From Flavobacteriales bacterium UBA5422 (GTDB lineage: Bacteria > Bacteroidota > Bacteroidia > Flavobacteriales_D > Crocinitomicaceae), in the NCBI GenBank assembly GCA_002409405.1, contig DHNG01000045.1, positions 25,613 to 75,281 on the forward strand: a stretch of DNA of 49,669 nt. The letters are read 5' to 3'. Position numbers and translations under genes: made by a program. Shown here piece by piece: positions 8,475 to 17,800 of the stretch; the first letter of the stretch is position 1, and each line of letters begins with the position of its first letter. Below the pieces are notes generated by a model. The model searched no databases, was not told where the DNA came from, and saw only the letters and a list, made by a program, of their open reading frames with translations.

Positions 8475-9056
8475 TCAAATCCCTGCCTCTGTATAAAATT
8501 CAACAGACCCGAATAGCATGTCGTAAAGCGTAGGCTGGTAATCATCCTCAAACTCAAAAACGGCATTCATCCAGTCTTTCTGCTGTTTCAACTCTTCCTG
8601 GTGGACGAATTGATAATTGTGTGCTTCCATGAGTTCAATGATCGGAGCAATCCACTCTCTCAAATCGGCAGGAATACCTTTTTCACGTATCTCTTCTACC
8701 TGGATTTCACCATCAATCAATTGACGGGAATTAAAGATACAGGTCGCAAACTCTCCTACTAAACTGAGTTTAAACAACAGCGCCCAGTGAACGCGATCCG
8801 GGGTATTTTTCAATACATCCGACTCTTCATCTCCCATAAATGCATATGTCCCGTTGATCCATCCTTTTGGGTTCAATACGAGGATGAAATCAGTCGAATG
8901 CCCATAGTTGCGATCCAGCAAAGGTTCAAGCCGAATCGTCAGTTCATCGTCAATGGCATGAATGATATCAAAATGTACTTTCGGAATCAATCGTTCATCA
9001 AAGCGATTTTCTTTGAAGTATCCTACCACAGTTTCTTTCAGTTTATCTCCAGTCAC
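8475..9056 (-). CDS. Uncharacterised cytosolic protein
   Basis: This 193-residue acidic protein has no signal peptide or membrane segment and no motif I can assign (DFILVLNPKGWINGTYAFMGD near residue 57 is its most distinctive stretch). The start is a GTG at 9056 whose GTGA overlaps the stop of the ankyrin gene; no in-frame ATG is available before it. The four-base overlap indicates translational coupling. Its length and lack of enzyme motifs fit an immunity or partner protein, which is inference from the setting. Confidence 0.7.
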   Translation of the reverse strand: MTGDKLKETVVGYFKENRFDERLIPKVHFDIIHAIDDELTIRLEPLLDRNYGHSTDFILVLNPKGWINGTYAFMGDEESDVLKNTPDRVHWALLFKLSLVGEFATCIFNSRQLIDGEIQVEEIREKGIPADLREWIAPIIELMEAHNYQFVHQEELKQQKDWMNAVFEFEDDYQPTLYDMLFGSVEFYTEAGI

Positions 9057-9475
9057 TTCATGTAATTATTTATGATTTGTAAAGCGGGTAAATACCTGTT
9101 TTCAGCGTACTCAAAAGGGGATGTCCCATTGAAATTAAGCAAATTTGCTTGTGCTCCGTATTCCATCAATAACCGAATCATCTCGAGTAGATCCGGGTTA
9201 TCTGTTCCTTGATAATCTGCAGCTTCTTCTGCTAATTCTATTACATGATACAATGGAAGTGATAATCCCGGTTGTGTAAAATCAGGATCTGCACCGTTCA
9301 TTAAAAAGACCTCCACCATTGCAGGAAATCCGGAATCAATAGCGATAATCAAAGGAGTTGCATTTAACTTATCGCATACAAAATTTACCCCCGGACCATC
9401 CGTCTCTGCAATCACTTTTTTGACGGTTTCAAGATCTCCCTGAAAAACACAATCTAACAACTCATCTTTATTCAT
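9053..9475 (-). CDS. Ankyrin-repeat protein
   Basis: About 140 residues from the ATG at 9475, which overlaps the upstream stop as ATGAATAA; ATGs at 9484 or earlier are possible. Ankyrin repeats are visible: DELLDCVFQGDLETVKKVIA, then LNATPLIIAIDSGFPAMVEVFLMNGADPDF, a longer insertion (LAEEAADYQGTDNPDL) and LLMEYGAQANLLNFNGTSPFEYA. Such solenoids bind other proteins. There is no signal peptide. It overlaps both neighbours, so the first three genes of the operon are coupled. In bacteria small ankyrin proteins are often partners or immunity proteins of toxins or enzymes, but the partner here is unknown. Confidence 0.8.
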   Translation of the reverse strand: MNKDELLDCVFQGDLETVKKVIAETDGPGVNFVCDKLNATPLIIAIDSGFPAMVEVFLMNGADPDFTQPGLSLPLYHVIELAEEAADYQGTDNPDLLEMIRLLMEYGAQANLLNFNGTSPFEYAENRYLPALQIINNYMK

Positions 9476-9899
9476 TTGCTTCATGTTGTGGTAAAAAATT
9501 ATCGTTTCCAACAATTTCAATGGTGTACCAGTTTACGGCAATCAGGTAATCCACATGCATATTCGTCAGAAAGTATTCCATTCCGTAACATTCTTCTAAT
9601 AATCTACTGAAAAACTGCCCTTTGAATAACTTAAAAACAACATCAATGTTTTCGCGTGTCTGCTCAAAAAAAACCAATAAGGGTTCATCGTTCAATTGTT
9701 CAGAAAATGTGTATTCATGCTCACCTAATTTAAGTTTGATTGATTTTTTGTGCATAATCCCCAGGTGGCCTTGTCTTCTAAACGGTTCAAATTTCAGATA
9801 ACATGCTTCAATAATTGCGGCAGCGACTTCTCCGGTTAGCAGTTCATATTGCAACCCAAGTTGTTCAGCACCGTTTTTCAATTCTTCAGCATGACTCAT
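9468..9899 (-). CDS. Uncharacterised protein, first gene of the four-gene operon
   Basis: The protein has 143 residues from a clear ATG, with no signal peptide. The C-terminal part (RLLEECYGMEYFLTNMHVDYLIAVNWYTIEIVG) recalls the pattern of small DUF6756-like proteins, in which an E-C-x-G-x-E-Y-Y-like strand precedes a W-L-x-x-x-N motif; this is from memory and weak. It begins the operon, with an A/T-rich 155-bp region upstream in which I found no exact promoter consensus. The next gene starts within its stop (ATGAATAA), indicating coupling. Confidence 0.7.
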   Translation of the reverse strand: MSHAEELKNGAEQLGLQYELLTGEVAAAIIEACYLKFEPFRRQGHLGIMHKKSIKLKLGEHEYTFSEQLNDEPLLVFFEQTRENIDVVFKLFKGQFFSRLLEECYGMEYFLTNMHVDYLIAVNWYTIEIVGNDNFLPQHEANE

Positions 9900-10054
9900 T
9901 GTTGTTTTTATTATTCTTTTGGGTATCTTATTTTCTACATCTCTTTCATAAGCAGTAAAAATAGTATAAAAACAATTTTGCTAACCAACGTATTGAAAAA
10001 CAAATTCGTTAATTAAACAATCTACACATCTATTGTATAATTCGGTTAACATTT

Positions 10055-11053
10055 ATGAAATACCTTTCATTGTTTATCTTGTTTAAGATTTCCGGTTGCT
10101 ACTCTCAATTCGATACTTATATATCTGCGACGAGTAATCTGTATGCATTTGATTACAACGCCTGTCAGGCTACTTTAATCGGAAACAGTCTGGGCCCTGT
10201 CTGGTATGACATTGCACTAACTCCTAACGGACTATTATACGGAACAGATTCTGAAAAATTGTATCGTGTCAGTACTACAGATGGTTCGGCTCTTTATATT
10301 TCAGACATATTTTCGCACGGTTCGGGAATTAACAGCCTTGTTGCATTAGACAATGATTACCTGATGGCCATTTCCGGTATTGATTTATATAAAATAAATA
10401 TCAATGACGGAAGCTTAACCCTATTAGGATTTGTTGGTCATGCATCTTCTGGTGATTTAACCTATTATAAAGGTTCTTACTACCTGGTATCGCAAGAGAA
10501 CAAATTAATAAAAATCACTTTAAATGAAGAGCGTTCTGAAATTGAACAGGTATCTGAAATCGGCATTATGGACACACAATATAACTCTGTTTATGGAGCA
10601 CTTACGATCGGAGAGATTGATTGTGAACAGGATAATTTGTCAATTATTGCATTTGAAGGCTACGGTGTTTATACCATCAATCCAAAAACAGGAAAAGCGC
10701 ACCTTGTTTGTGATTCGATTGTCAATGCAGGAATCTGGGGAGCAACGTCACTTGTTGAAACGTCTGCTCATCCCTTAGACCCGGAAACTTCTATGCCCAA
10801 TGTCTTTACCCCTAACAGTGACGGGATTAACGATTATTTCCTGCCCGTTGAAGCAATTGGTGTCATCGAATGGGAATTAACAATACTGAACAGATGGGGA
10901 AATTGTTTATACAAGGTTCAAAATTCAGGATGGGACGGAAATAATCACAATGGACTTCCTGCTCCTGAAGGTGTTTATTTTTATACCATCACATTTGTAA
11001 CCAACTGTTATAAGGAAATCATTCATAAAGGAACGATAACGATCAGCAGATAA
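10055..11053 (+). CDS. Secreted propeller-like protein with T9SS type B sorting domain
   Basis: A signal peptide (MKYLSLFILFKISGCYS) precedes about 225 residues of repeated short beta-type blades (for example DIALTPNGLLYGTDSEKLYRV and GDLTYYKGSYYLVSQENKLIKI), which look like a beta-propeller. The last 90 residues form a T9SS type B (gliding-motility-associated, CHU_C-like) C-terminal domain: PNVFTPNSDGINDYF, ILNRWGNCLYKV, GWDGNNHNG, PEGVYFYTITF. That domain directs export through the type IX system and cell-surface attachment. The Cys after GC could hint at a lipobox, but the sequence does not fit well. Gene context gives no substrate. It stands alone, 106 bases before the transporter gene. 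Confidence 0.85.
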   Translation: MKYLSLFILFKISGCYSQFDTYISATSNLYAFDYNACQATLIGNSLGPVWYDIALTPNGLLYGTDSEKLYRVSTTDGSALYISDIFSHGSGINSLVALDNDYLMAISGIDLYKININDGSLTLLGFVGHASSGDLTYYKGSYYLVSQENKLIKITLNEERSEIEQVSEIGIMDTQYNSVYGALTIGEIDCEQDNLSIIAFEGYGVYTINPKTGKAHLVCDSIVNAGIWGATSLVETSAHPLDPETSMPNVFTPNSDGINDYFLPVEAIGVIEWELTILNRWGNCLYKVQNSGWDGNNHNGLPAPEGVYFYTITFVTNCYKEIIHKGTITISR

Positions 11054-11135
11054 ATGTAAATTACTGGCTTAAATAAGCTTAAAAGCGCTAACAATTCCTT
11101 CACATTAATCCACATACCGGATCAAAACTTTCCAT

Positions 11136-11143
11136 TAACTTTG
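11136..11143 (+). promoter_or_regulatory. Candidate -7 element of the MFS gene
   Basis: TAACTTTG is an exact TAnnTTTG match 16 bases before the MFS ATG, implying a leader of about 10 bases. I see no TTG at the -33 spacing. Confidence 0.4.
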
Positions 11144-11159
11144 CAGTTTTTTCAACAAC

Positions 11160-12353
11160 ATGTCAAACGTGATTTCCGGCACACCTTCACACAATCCCTC
11201 CACTATTTCCAACAGACGTTTCCGCTTAGCCGTTTTCAGTTATTTCTGCTGTACCGGGATTACATTTGCTTCCTGGGCAAGCCGGATTCCAACCATTAAA
11301 GCCGATTTAGGACTATCCGAAGGGCAACTTGGCACGATGTTACTGATGCTTCCATTGGGACAATTGTTCACACTTCCTCTCTCCGGGAAATTGGTTACCC
11401 GTTTTGGAAGTGCAAGAGTGCTTTCTATTATGTGTCTGATATACGGGGGGCTTTTGGTAAGCATTTCTTTTGCAACATCTATTTACATATTGGCGCCGAC
11501 ACTGATGTTATTCGGTATTGCGAGTAACATGTGTAACATTGCGGTAAACACACAAGCAGTAGGTGTTGAGAAACTCTACAGTAAATCCATCATGACAACT
11601 TTTCACGGTGGATGGAGTCTTGCCGGGTTTACAGGTGCACTGATCGGGTTGATTACCCTGCAATTCAACCTGAGTACAACGACTCATTTTTTGTTCATTT
11701 TGGGAATCTTAATTGTCAACACATTGTGGAACGTCCGTTACCTCTTACCACAGGATGTACAACCGGAAAATCAATTCGGTAAGGAACGCTTCCGTCCGGA
11801 TCGGATTCTGATCCAATTGGGAATTATCGGGTTCTTCAGTATGGCAACAGAAGGAGCTATGTTTGACTGGAGTGGTGTCTATTTCCAGGAAATTGTCAAC
11901 GCTCCTGAAAAACTGATAATCCTGGGATATACCGCATTCATGATCATGATGGCTACCGGACGATTTGTCGGAGATTTTATGCTCACACGCTTCGGTTATA
12001 AAAAAGTATTGATGATCAGCGGAAGTTTGATGTTTATCGGAATGATCTCCTCCGTTTTATTTCCCAATCTTGTTGTGACAACCATTAGTTTTATGCTCGT
12101 CGGATTAGGAGTTGCTTGTTGCGTTCCCACCGTTTATAGTTTGGCAGGAAAACACCCGTCCATTTCCCCGGGAATGGCACTGGCACTTGTTTCCAGTATC
12201 AGTTTCTTAGGATTTCTGATGGGACCTCCGCTGATCGGTTACATTGCTGAATTGTTCAATTTGAGCTGGTCATTTACCTTGTTCTCTTTCTTTGGACTGG
12301 CAATGGTGATTATTGTTGGAAGGAGTCAAGTATTCAACACCTTTAAAAATTAA
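11160..12353 (+). CDS. Major facilitator superfamily transporter (YbjJ/FucP-like)
   Basis: The 397-residue protein has about 12 hydrophobic helices and the MFS signature between helices 2 and 3 (SGKLVTRFGSARVLSI), with the cytoplasmic counterpart GDFMLTRFGYKKVLMISG in the second half. The N-terminus FASWASRIPTIKADLGLSEGQLGTMLL is typical of the YbjJ-type group of MFS proteins, whose substrates are mostly unknown. A hydrophilic stretch of about 20 residues precedes helix 1. The stop is directly abutted by the convergent lipoprotein gene. The substrate cannot be deduced from the sequence. Confidence 0.9.
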   Translation: MSNVISGTPSHNPSTISNRRFRLAVFSYFCCTGITFASWASRIPTIKADLGLSEGQLGTMLLMLPLGQLFTLPLSGKLVTRFGSARVLSIMCLIYGGLLVSISFATSIYILAPTLMLFGIASNMCNIAVNTQAVGVEKLYSKSIMTTFHGGWSLAGFTGALIGLITLQFNLSTTTHFLFILGILIVNTLWNVRYLLPQDVQPENQFGKERFRPDRILIQLGIIGFFSMATEGAMFDWSGVYFQEIVNAPEKLIILGYTAFMIMMATGRFVGDFMLTRFGYKKVLMISGSLMFIGMISSVLFPNLVVTTISFMLVGLGVACCVPTVYSLAGKHPSISPGMALALVSSISFLGFLMGPPLIGYIAELFNLSWSFTLFSFFGLAMVIIVGRSQVFNTFKN

Positions 12354-12995
12354 TCATTCAACATGATACTCACGCAGTCTTCGTTCAATAACATTCGGGC
12401 TGTTAATATAAGGTGGTAATGTTTCAGAAACAATTCCGACATTCACTGTATAACGGGTATTTACGTATCGCTTTTCTCCAAACTGCTGAACGTTTTCTGC
12501 CATATTAAAAACCTGTTGAAAAGTACTCGTTGTATATGTACCAGCCGGAACAGTTACATTCAAGTCCTTGTCTACCATCCATTCCTGTAATTCATACATA
12601 CCACTAGGGTCCTGAAAGGTTCTGAATACTTGATTAAATGTTTGTGATGAAAAAACAATTCGTCCTGTTTCGGTAACAATACAATCTGCTGAATCTCTCA
12701 GGTAGGAAATCGTTGGAGAAGGAGATTCGTACGGAGAACGAACATACTTGAAATAGTTTTTTTCATTGATAACCGTATCTTTTTCTACAAAACAGGTGTC
12801 ATAAATTCCTAAGGCCGTTGTCATTCCATTTCCGTCCGTCTTATAACGTTCATAAATCCAATAATTTCCAACTTTAAGTTTTGCATAGTCTGCATAAAAT
12901 GTTCCTGGCTGTTTTTCTATTACAATAGGTTCTTTCTTCTTTTTGCAAGCAGATAAAACGACAAGAGTTACTACTAAAAAAATGAATGTTTTCAT
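12354..12995 (-). CDS. Hypothetical lipoprotein
   Basis: From the ATG at 12995 the protein has 213 residues and a lipoprotein signal peptide (MKTFIFLVVTLVVLSAC, Cys17) followed by KKKK. A longer frame to 13028 would put 11 residues before the signal. The mature part begins FYADYAKLKVGNYWIYERY, a pattern (short strand, then L-x-V-G-x-x-W-x-Y) common in Bacteroidota surface or periplasmic lipoproteins. Later VPAGTYTTSTFQQVFNM and VGIVSE resemble the same group. Function unknown. It is convergent with the MFS gene, sharing no spacer. Confidence 0.8.
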   Translation of the reverse strand: MKTFIFLVVTLVVLSACKKKKEPIVIEKQPGTFYADYAKLKVGNYWIYERYKTDGNGMTTALGIYDTCFVEKDTVINEKNYFKYVRSPYESPSPTISYLRDSADCIVTETGRIVFSSQTFNQVFRTFQDPSGMYELQEWMVDKDLNVTVPAGTYTTSTFQQVFNMAENVQQFGEKRYVNTRYTVNVGIVSETLPPYINSPNVIERRLREYHVE

Positions 12996-13075
12996 TGTAT
13001 TACTAATTTTTAAGTTGATTACCCTCATCTTAACGCACTTTCTATCACCCTATTGTTTTCCAAAATGTTAAAAAC

Positions 13076-13112
13076 AAAAAACCTCTGCATTCACGAAGAA
13101 TACAGAGGTTTT
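13076..13112 (-). terminator. Intrinsic terminator of glyS
   Basis: A 10-bp stem (13078-13087 with 13103-13112) encloses a partly paired loop. On the minus strand the stem is followed by a T-rich run, 20 bases after the glyS stop. Confidence 0.8.
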
Positions 13113-13132
13113 CTAAATCTAGTTAGATGTCT

Positions 13133-14677
13133 TTACAGCAGTTGCTGCAATAAAGATCTGAAGTTTACCTTTTGATCGATTACCTGGTGTAAATCTGCAA
13201 TCGCTACGCGCTCCTGAAGCATTGTATCTCTGTCGCGAATCGTTACCGTATTGTCTTCCAATGTCTGGTGATCCACCATGATGGAATAGGGTGTCCCGAT
13301 CGCATCCTGACGGCGGTAACGTTTTCCCGGAGAATCTTTTTCATCGTACTGGCAACTGAAATCCATGCGCAGGGTGTTGAAAATTTCCTGTGCCTTTTCA
13401 GGTAATCCGTCTTTTTTCGTCAATGGCATCACGGCAACTTTGTACGGCGCCAATGCAGGAGGAAGGGACAACACCACACGTTCTGATCCGTCCTCCAGTA
13501 CTTCATTTTTCAGGGAAGCACTCAACACAGCCAAGAATAAACGATCTAATCCAACAGATGTTTCCACTACATACGGAATGTAATTTTGGTTCAGTTCCGG
13601 ATCAAAATACTGTAATTTCTTTCCGGAGAACTGCTCGTGTTGTTTCAAATCGAAATCTGTACGTGAGTGAATTCCTTCCAGTTCTTTGAATCCCATCGGG
13701 AAATCAAATTCGATATCGGCAGCAGCATTCGCATAATGTGCCAATTTAATGTGATCGTGGAAACGATAATTCTCTTTTCCTAACCCAAGTGCCAAATGCC
13801 ATTTGATCCGTGTTTCTTTCCAGTATTCGTACCATTTTAATTCTTCTCCCGGACGAACGAAAAACTGCATTTCCATCTGTTCGAATTCACGCATACGGAA
13901 AATGAACTGACGTGCAATGATTTCATTTCGGAATGCTTTACCGATTTGGGCAATTCCAAACGGAACTTTCATGCGTCCTGATTTCTGAACATTCAGGAAA
14001 TTAACGAAAATCCCCTGTGCTGTTTCCGGACGCAGGTAGATTTTAGAAGCATCTCCGGCAACAGAACCTAATTCTGTTGAAAACATCAGGTTAAACTGAC
14101 GCACTTCTGTCCAGTTTTTAGTCCCGGAGATCGGACAAACGATTTCCAGGTCCATGATCAGGTTGTAAACGCCTTCCAGGTCATTATTTTCCAATGTTTC
14201 ACGCATTCTGTCTTCGATCTCTTTGATCTTTGTCGTGTTGCGCACAACATTTGGATTTGTAGCTACGAATTGAGCTTCGTCAAATGCATCTCCGAATTTC
14301 TTTTTCGCTTTTTCAATTTCTTTGTTGTTCTTCTGAACGTATTTTTCAATGTGTTCTTCGATCAATACATCGGCACGGTAACGCTTTTTTGAATCTTTGT
14401 TATCGATCAACGGATCGTTAAATGCATCAACGTGTCCGGAAGCTTTCCATGTTGTCGGGTGCATAAAAATAGATGCATCAATTCCAACAATGTTTTCATG
14501 TAACTGCACCATTGATTTCCACCAATATTGTTTGATGTTATTTTTCAATTCTGCTCCCAGCTGTCCGTAATCGTAAGCAGCAGCTAAACCATCATAAATT
14601 TCTGATGAAGGGAATACATATCCATATTCTTTCGCGTGAGAAATAACGTCTTTTAATTTGTCTTCTTTTTGTTCCAT
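13133..14677 (-). CDS. glyS: Glycyl-tRNA synthetase, single-chain homodimer type
   Basis: The 514-residue protein charges tRNA-Gly with glycine. It is the alpha2-type class II enzyme: GYVFPSSEIYDGLAAAYDYGQLG at the N-terminus, the long insertion, motif 2 FRNEIIARQFIFRMREFEQMEMQFF (about 251-275), motif 3 ETSVGLDRLFLAVL and a C-terminal anticodon-binding domain (LAPYKVAVMPLTKK onwards, with the GRRYRRQDAIGTP-like stretch). Length is normal for the type. It has its own promoter element and terminator and is probably monocistronic. Confidence 0.97.
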   Translation of the reverse strand: MEQKEDKLKDVISHAKEYGYVFPSSEIYDGLAAAYDYGQLGAELKNNIKQYWWKSMVQLHENIVGIDASIFMHPTTWKASGHVDAFNDPLIDNKDSKKRYRADVLIEEHIEKYVQKNNKEIEKAKKKFGDAFDEAQFVATNPNVVRNTTKIKEIEDRMRETLENNDLEGVYNLIMDLEIVCPISGTKNWTEVRQFNLMFSTELGSVAGDASKIYLRPETAQGIFVNFLNVQKSGRMKVPFGIAQIGKAFRNEIIARQFIFRMREFEQMEMQFFVRPGEELKWYEYWKETRIKWHLALGLGKENYRFHDHIKLAHYANAAADIEFDFPMGFKELEGIHSRTDFDLKQHEQFSGKKLQYFDPELNQNYIPYVVETSVGLDRLFLAVLSASLKNEVLEDGSERVVLSLPPALAPYKVAVMPLTKKDGLPEKAQEIFNTLRMDFSCQYDEKDSPGKRYRRQDAIGTPYSIMVDHQTLEDNTVTIRDRDTMLQERVAIADLHQVIDQKVNFRSLLQQLL

Positions 14678-14706
14678 GGTTGAAAATCAATGAAATTTTA
14701 TTGGTG

Positions 14707-14714
14707 CAAATATA
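14707..14714 (-). promoter_or_regulatory. Candidate -7 element of glyS
   Basis: The minus strand reads TATATTTG, an exact TAnnTTTG match, 29 bases before the glyS ATG. The -33 position has only a TTT. Confidence 0.45.
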
Positions 14715-14775
14715 GCCAGAAATTGGAATTCCGAAAGCATTCGGACGGAAGAACAAGAGATTTAAAAATTGCAAC

Positions 14776-14809
14776 AAAAAACGGGACTACCTGATGATAG
14801 TCCCGTTTT
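14776..14809 (-). terminator. Intrinsic terminator of the T9SS type A adhesin-like gene
   Basis: A perfect 12-bp stem (14778-14789 with 14798-14809) with an 8-base loop is followed on the minus strand by a T-run. It lies 21 bases after the gene's stop. Confidence 0.88.
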
Positions 14810-14830
14810 CCTATAAAAGTGATTTAAAAA

Positions 14831-17800
14831 TTACTTCTTGATGAATCGTTTTGTTCCGTTGATTGATTCAGACGCTACCTGGATAAAGTAAACACCTGCT
14901 TCGAAATCACGTACAGACAATTCCAATGTTGTTGCAGAAGTTGTTTCAGCAATCAATAAACGACCGTTTACGTCTACTACTGAAATCACTGCTTGTGCAG
15001 CTGTCAATCCGCTGATTGTAATTGTATTTTCTGTAGGGTTTGGATAAACTGTAATCAATTCAATTGAATTATCAGCAATTCCCAATCCTGAGATCGCCTG
15101 ACATGCAGACGTTGTTGAACAATCACCATTGGAAACGATCACTGCATAGTTCCCGTTTGCTGTCGCTGTGAATGATTGAGCTGTTTCTCCTGCAATTGGT
15201 GTATTTCCAGCACAGTTAATCCACTGGTAAGTTACTCCTGTTGTTTCTGTAGCTGTGATTGTAGCTCCTGAAACTGTTACAGCAGCTGTTGGGATAGCAT
15301 CAATCGTAACTGTTGTTGTTTCGATAGCAGATCCACACGTTGCAGTTGCTGCAATTGTATTTGTAATGGTATATGTTCCTACAGTACTTGCTGCCAGGTC
15401 AATAATTCCTGTTGAACCATTGATGGTCAATCCTGTTGTAGAAGTAAATGCACCTGCTGTTCCTGTAATCGCCGGAGATGCTGTTCCTGTAGCACAGTAA
15501 TTCGTTTCTGCATATGAGAACGATGCATCCGGATTTGCAGTAATTGTAATTTGCGCATCAGTTGTTACCGTAGGACAAGCCCCTGAAGCTGCCACTGTGT
15601 TTGTTACTGTATATGTTCCTGCCGCACTTGTCGTCAGATCAACAACACCTGTTGTTCCATTCACAGTCAATCCTGCAGGAGCTACTGTAAATGTTCCAGC
15701 TGTTCCTGTAATTGCAGGAGACGGATTCGCAGCGCTCAAACAATAAGTAGATGCCGGATATGTAAACGCTGCAGTAGAAGCAGTTGTAATTGTTACTTGT
15801 ACCGTTTCATCAGCAGCAGGACATGCGCCTGAAGCTGCAATTGTATTTGTTACATCGTACGTTCCTGCCGCACTTGCCGCCAGGTTAATTACTCCTGTTG
15901 TTGCATTGATTGACAATCCTGCCGGAGATGCTGTAAATGTTCCTGCACTACCTGTCAATACCGGTGAAGGATTCGTTCCTGTTGAACAATATCCTGTTTG
16001 TGCATAGGAGAATGTTGCATCAGGAGCACCTGTAATTGTAATGTTTTGTGTAGATGAACTTGGACATGTACCAGCTGTTGTATACGTAATTGTATATGCT
16101 CCGGATGTACTTCCCACTACATCAATTTCTCCTGTTGTTGTATTGGCAAAAACCAATCCTGAAGTAGAAGAGAATGTTCCTCCTGCCGTTGCTACAGAAG
16201 CCGGTGTTACGTTTGCAGAACCTTCACAGATTGTTGAAGAAGCATAATTAAATGCTGCATTGTCTAAAGATGTTGCCGTAACAGTAATCGCATTGGAAGT
16301 TGCAGGACACCCATTTCCATCTCTTACAACTGAAGTATAACTTCCCGATGTTGTTGCTGTATATGTTGCTGCTGTCGCTCCTGAAATCAATGTACTTCCA
16401 TTGTACCACTGAATTGTACCTGTACCTGTTGTCGTCAATTGAACACTTCCTCCTGAGCAGAAGTTTGTTGCTCCTCCTGCAGAAATAACAGGTGCTGTTG
16501 TATTCGCCGTATAGGAAAGAATGTAATTGTTTTTTGTACCAGTACAGCTTGGTGAATAGAATGAATTCGGAATTACCAAAATTGCGTATGTTCCTGCAGC
16601 TGCGATATTATGTGTAACTGTTGTAGCAGTACATGCATCAATATACTGACCTGTTAACGCAGTCAACGAACTACAGTTTGCGGCATTGTATAGAATTACT
16701 GCTCCCGGGAACTCTGATTCAAGTGTGATATTTACAGTTGTAGGATTTGTAATCGTAAACTTGTAATAATCCAAATCTCTGGTACCTGCGCTCGCAGAGT
16801 AGCTTCCCCAGATTACATCTCCACATGAAATGTTCATTCCTGTTGCACAAGAAGAGTTTGTTGTAGCTCCACATGTTTCGTTTTCAGCAATTGAACCTGC
16901 AGGTTGTGTCAGGTTACATGTAGGAATTGTTTCAACACACACCTGAAATGTTCCGTCTACAGCAGTATTTCCGAAGTAATTGTAAACTCTCAGGTAATAC
17001 GTGCTTCCAATCGTTAAATCTCCAATGTTTAATGACTCTAATCCTGTTGCTCCAGTTTGTGTAATGTCATCTTCATCAGCACATGCCACAAGTGTCAATC
17101 CGGAGCACGTACCACGGTATAACTCAAACACCATGTCAAATCCATTCGCTGTTGTTGCCAAAGATGATTGAGCCAAGATAGAAACGGATTCTGAAGTTGC
17201 CTGGAAACTATACCATACATCTGTTGACGGGTTTGCTCCTGTTGTACAAGCAGCCGGTTGCCCGGATGCAGAAGCACCTCCGATTGTTCCCATAACAGGG
17301 GTACATGTAGCCGAAGGAGTCAATGGAGTAGCTGTCCCACAGTTATCATTTGTAGGTGCACTGTACCCGATGATCTGAACGTCATCAATTGCCAATCCTC
17401 TTGCTGCAAGGCCTCCATCAGTATAATAGAACCCAATGTGAAAATTAGCAGTCAATTCTGCTGCGGGAATCGTAATATACAAACTGTTCCATGCAGTAGT
17501 TGATGTTGGTAATGCATATGCATCATAATCCGCCCATGTTCCATGAGTCCCTAAATTATTAATTAAAAGATAAGAAGGCTCTGTTCCTACTTTGCGAAGA
17601 AAGGACTTAAAATAAACACGAATCGAATCGTATCCTGTCACATTCATGTTTTGCGAAAAGATGGCATCGTCACTTGTACACGCGCATTGCTCATCATTTA
17701 CTGCAATGACACCTGTTCCTGAAGCCGGTGCCGGTATCGGAAAGTTAGTTGAACTTCTTGCCGTATATGTTCCCTGGATAAATCCTAGTCCTAAATTATC

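Noticed and set aside
15295..16272. Repeated segments that could be mistaken for a CRISPR array or satellite
   Set aside because: The repeats lie in frame within a large protein and have protein-level conservation; units are about 243 bp with no short spacers.
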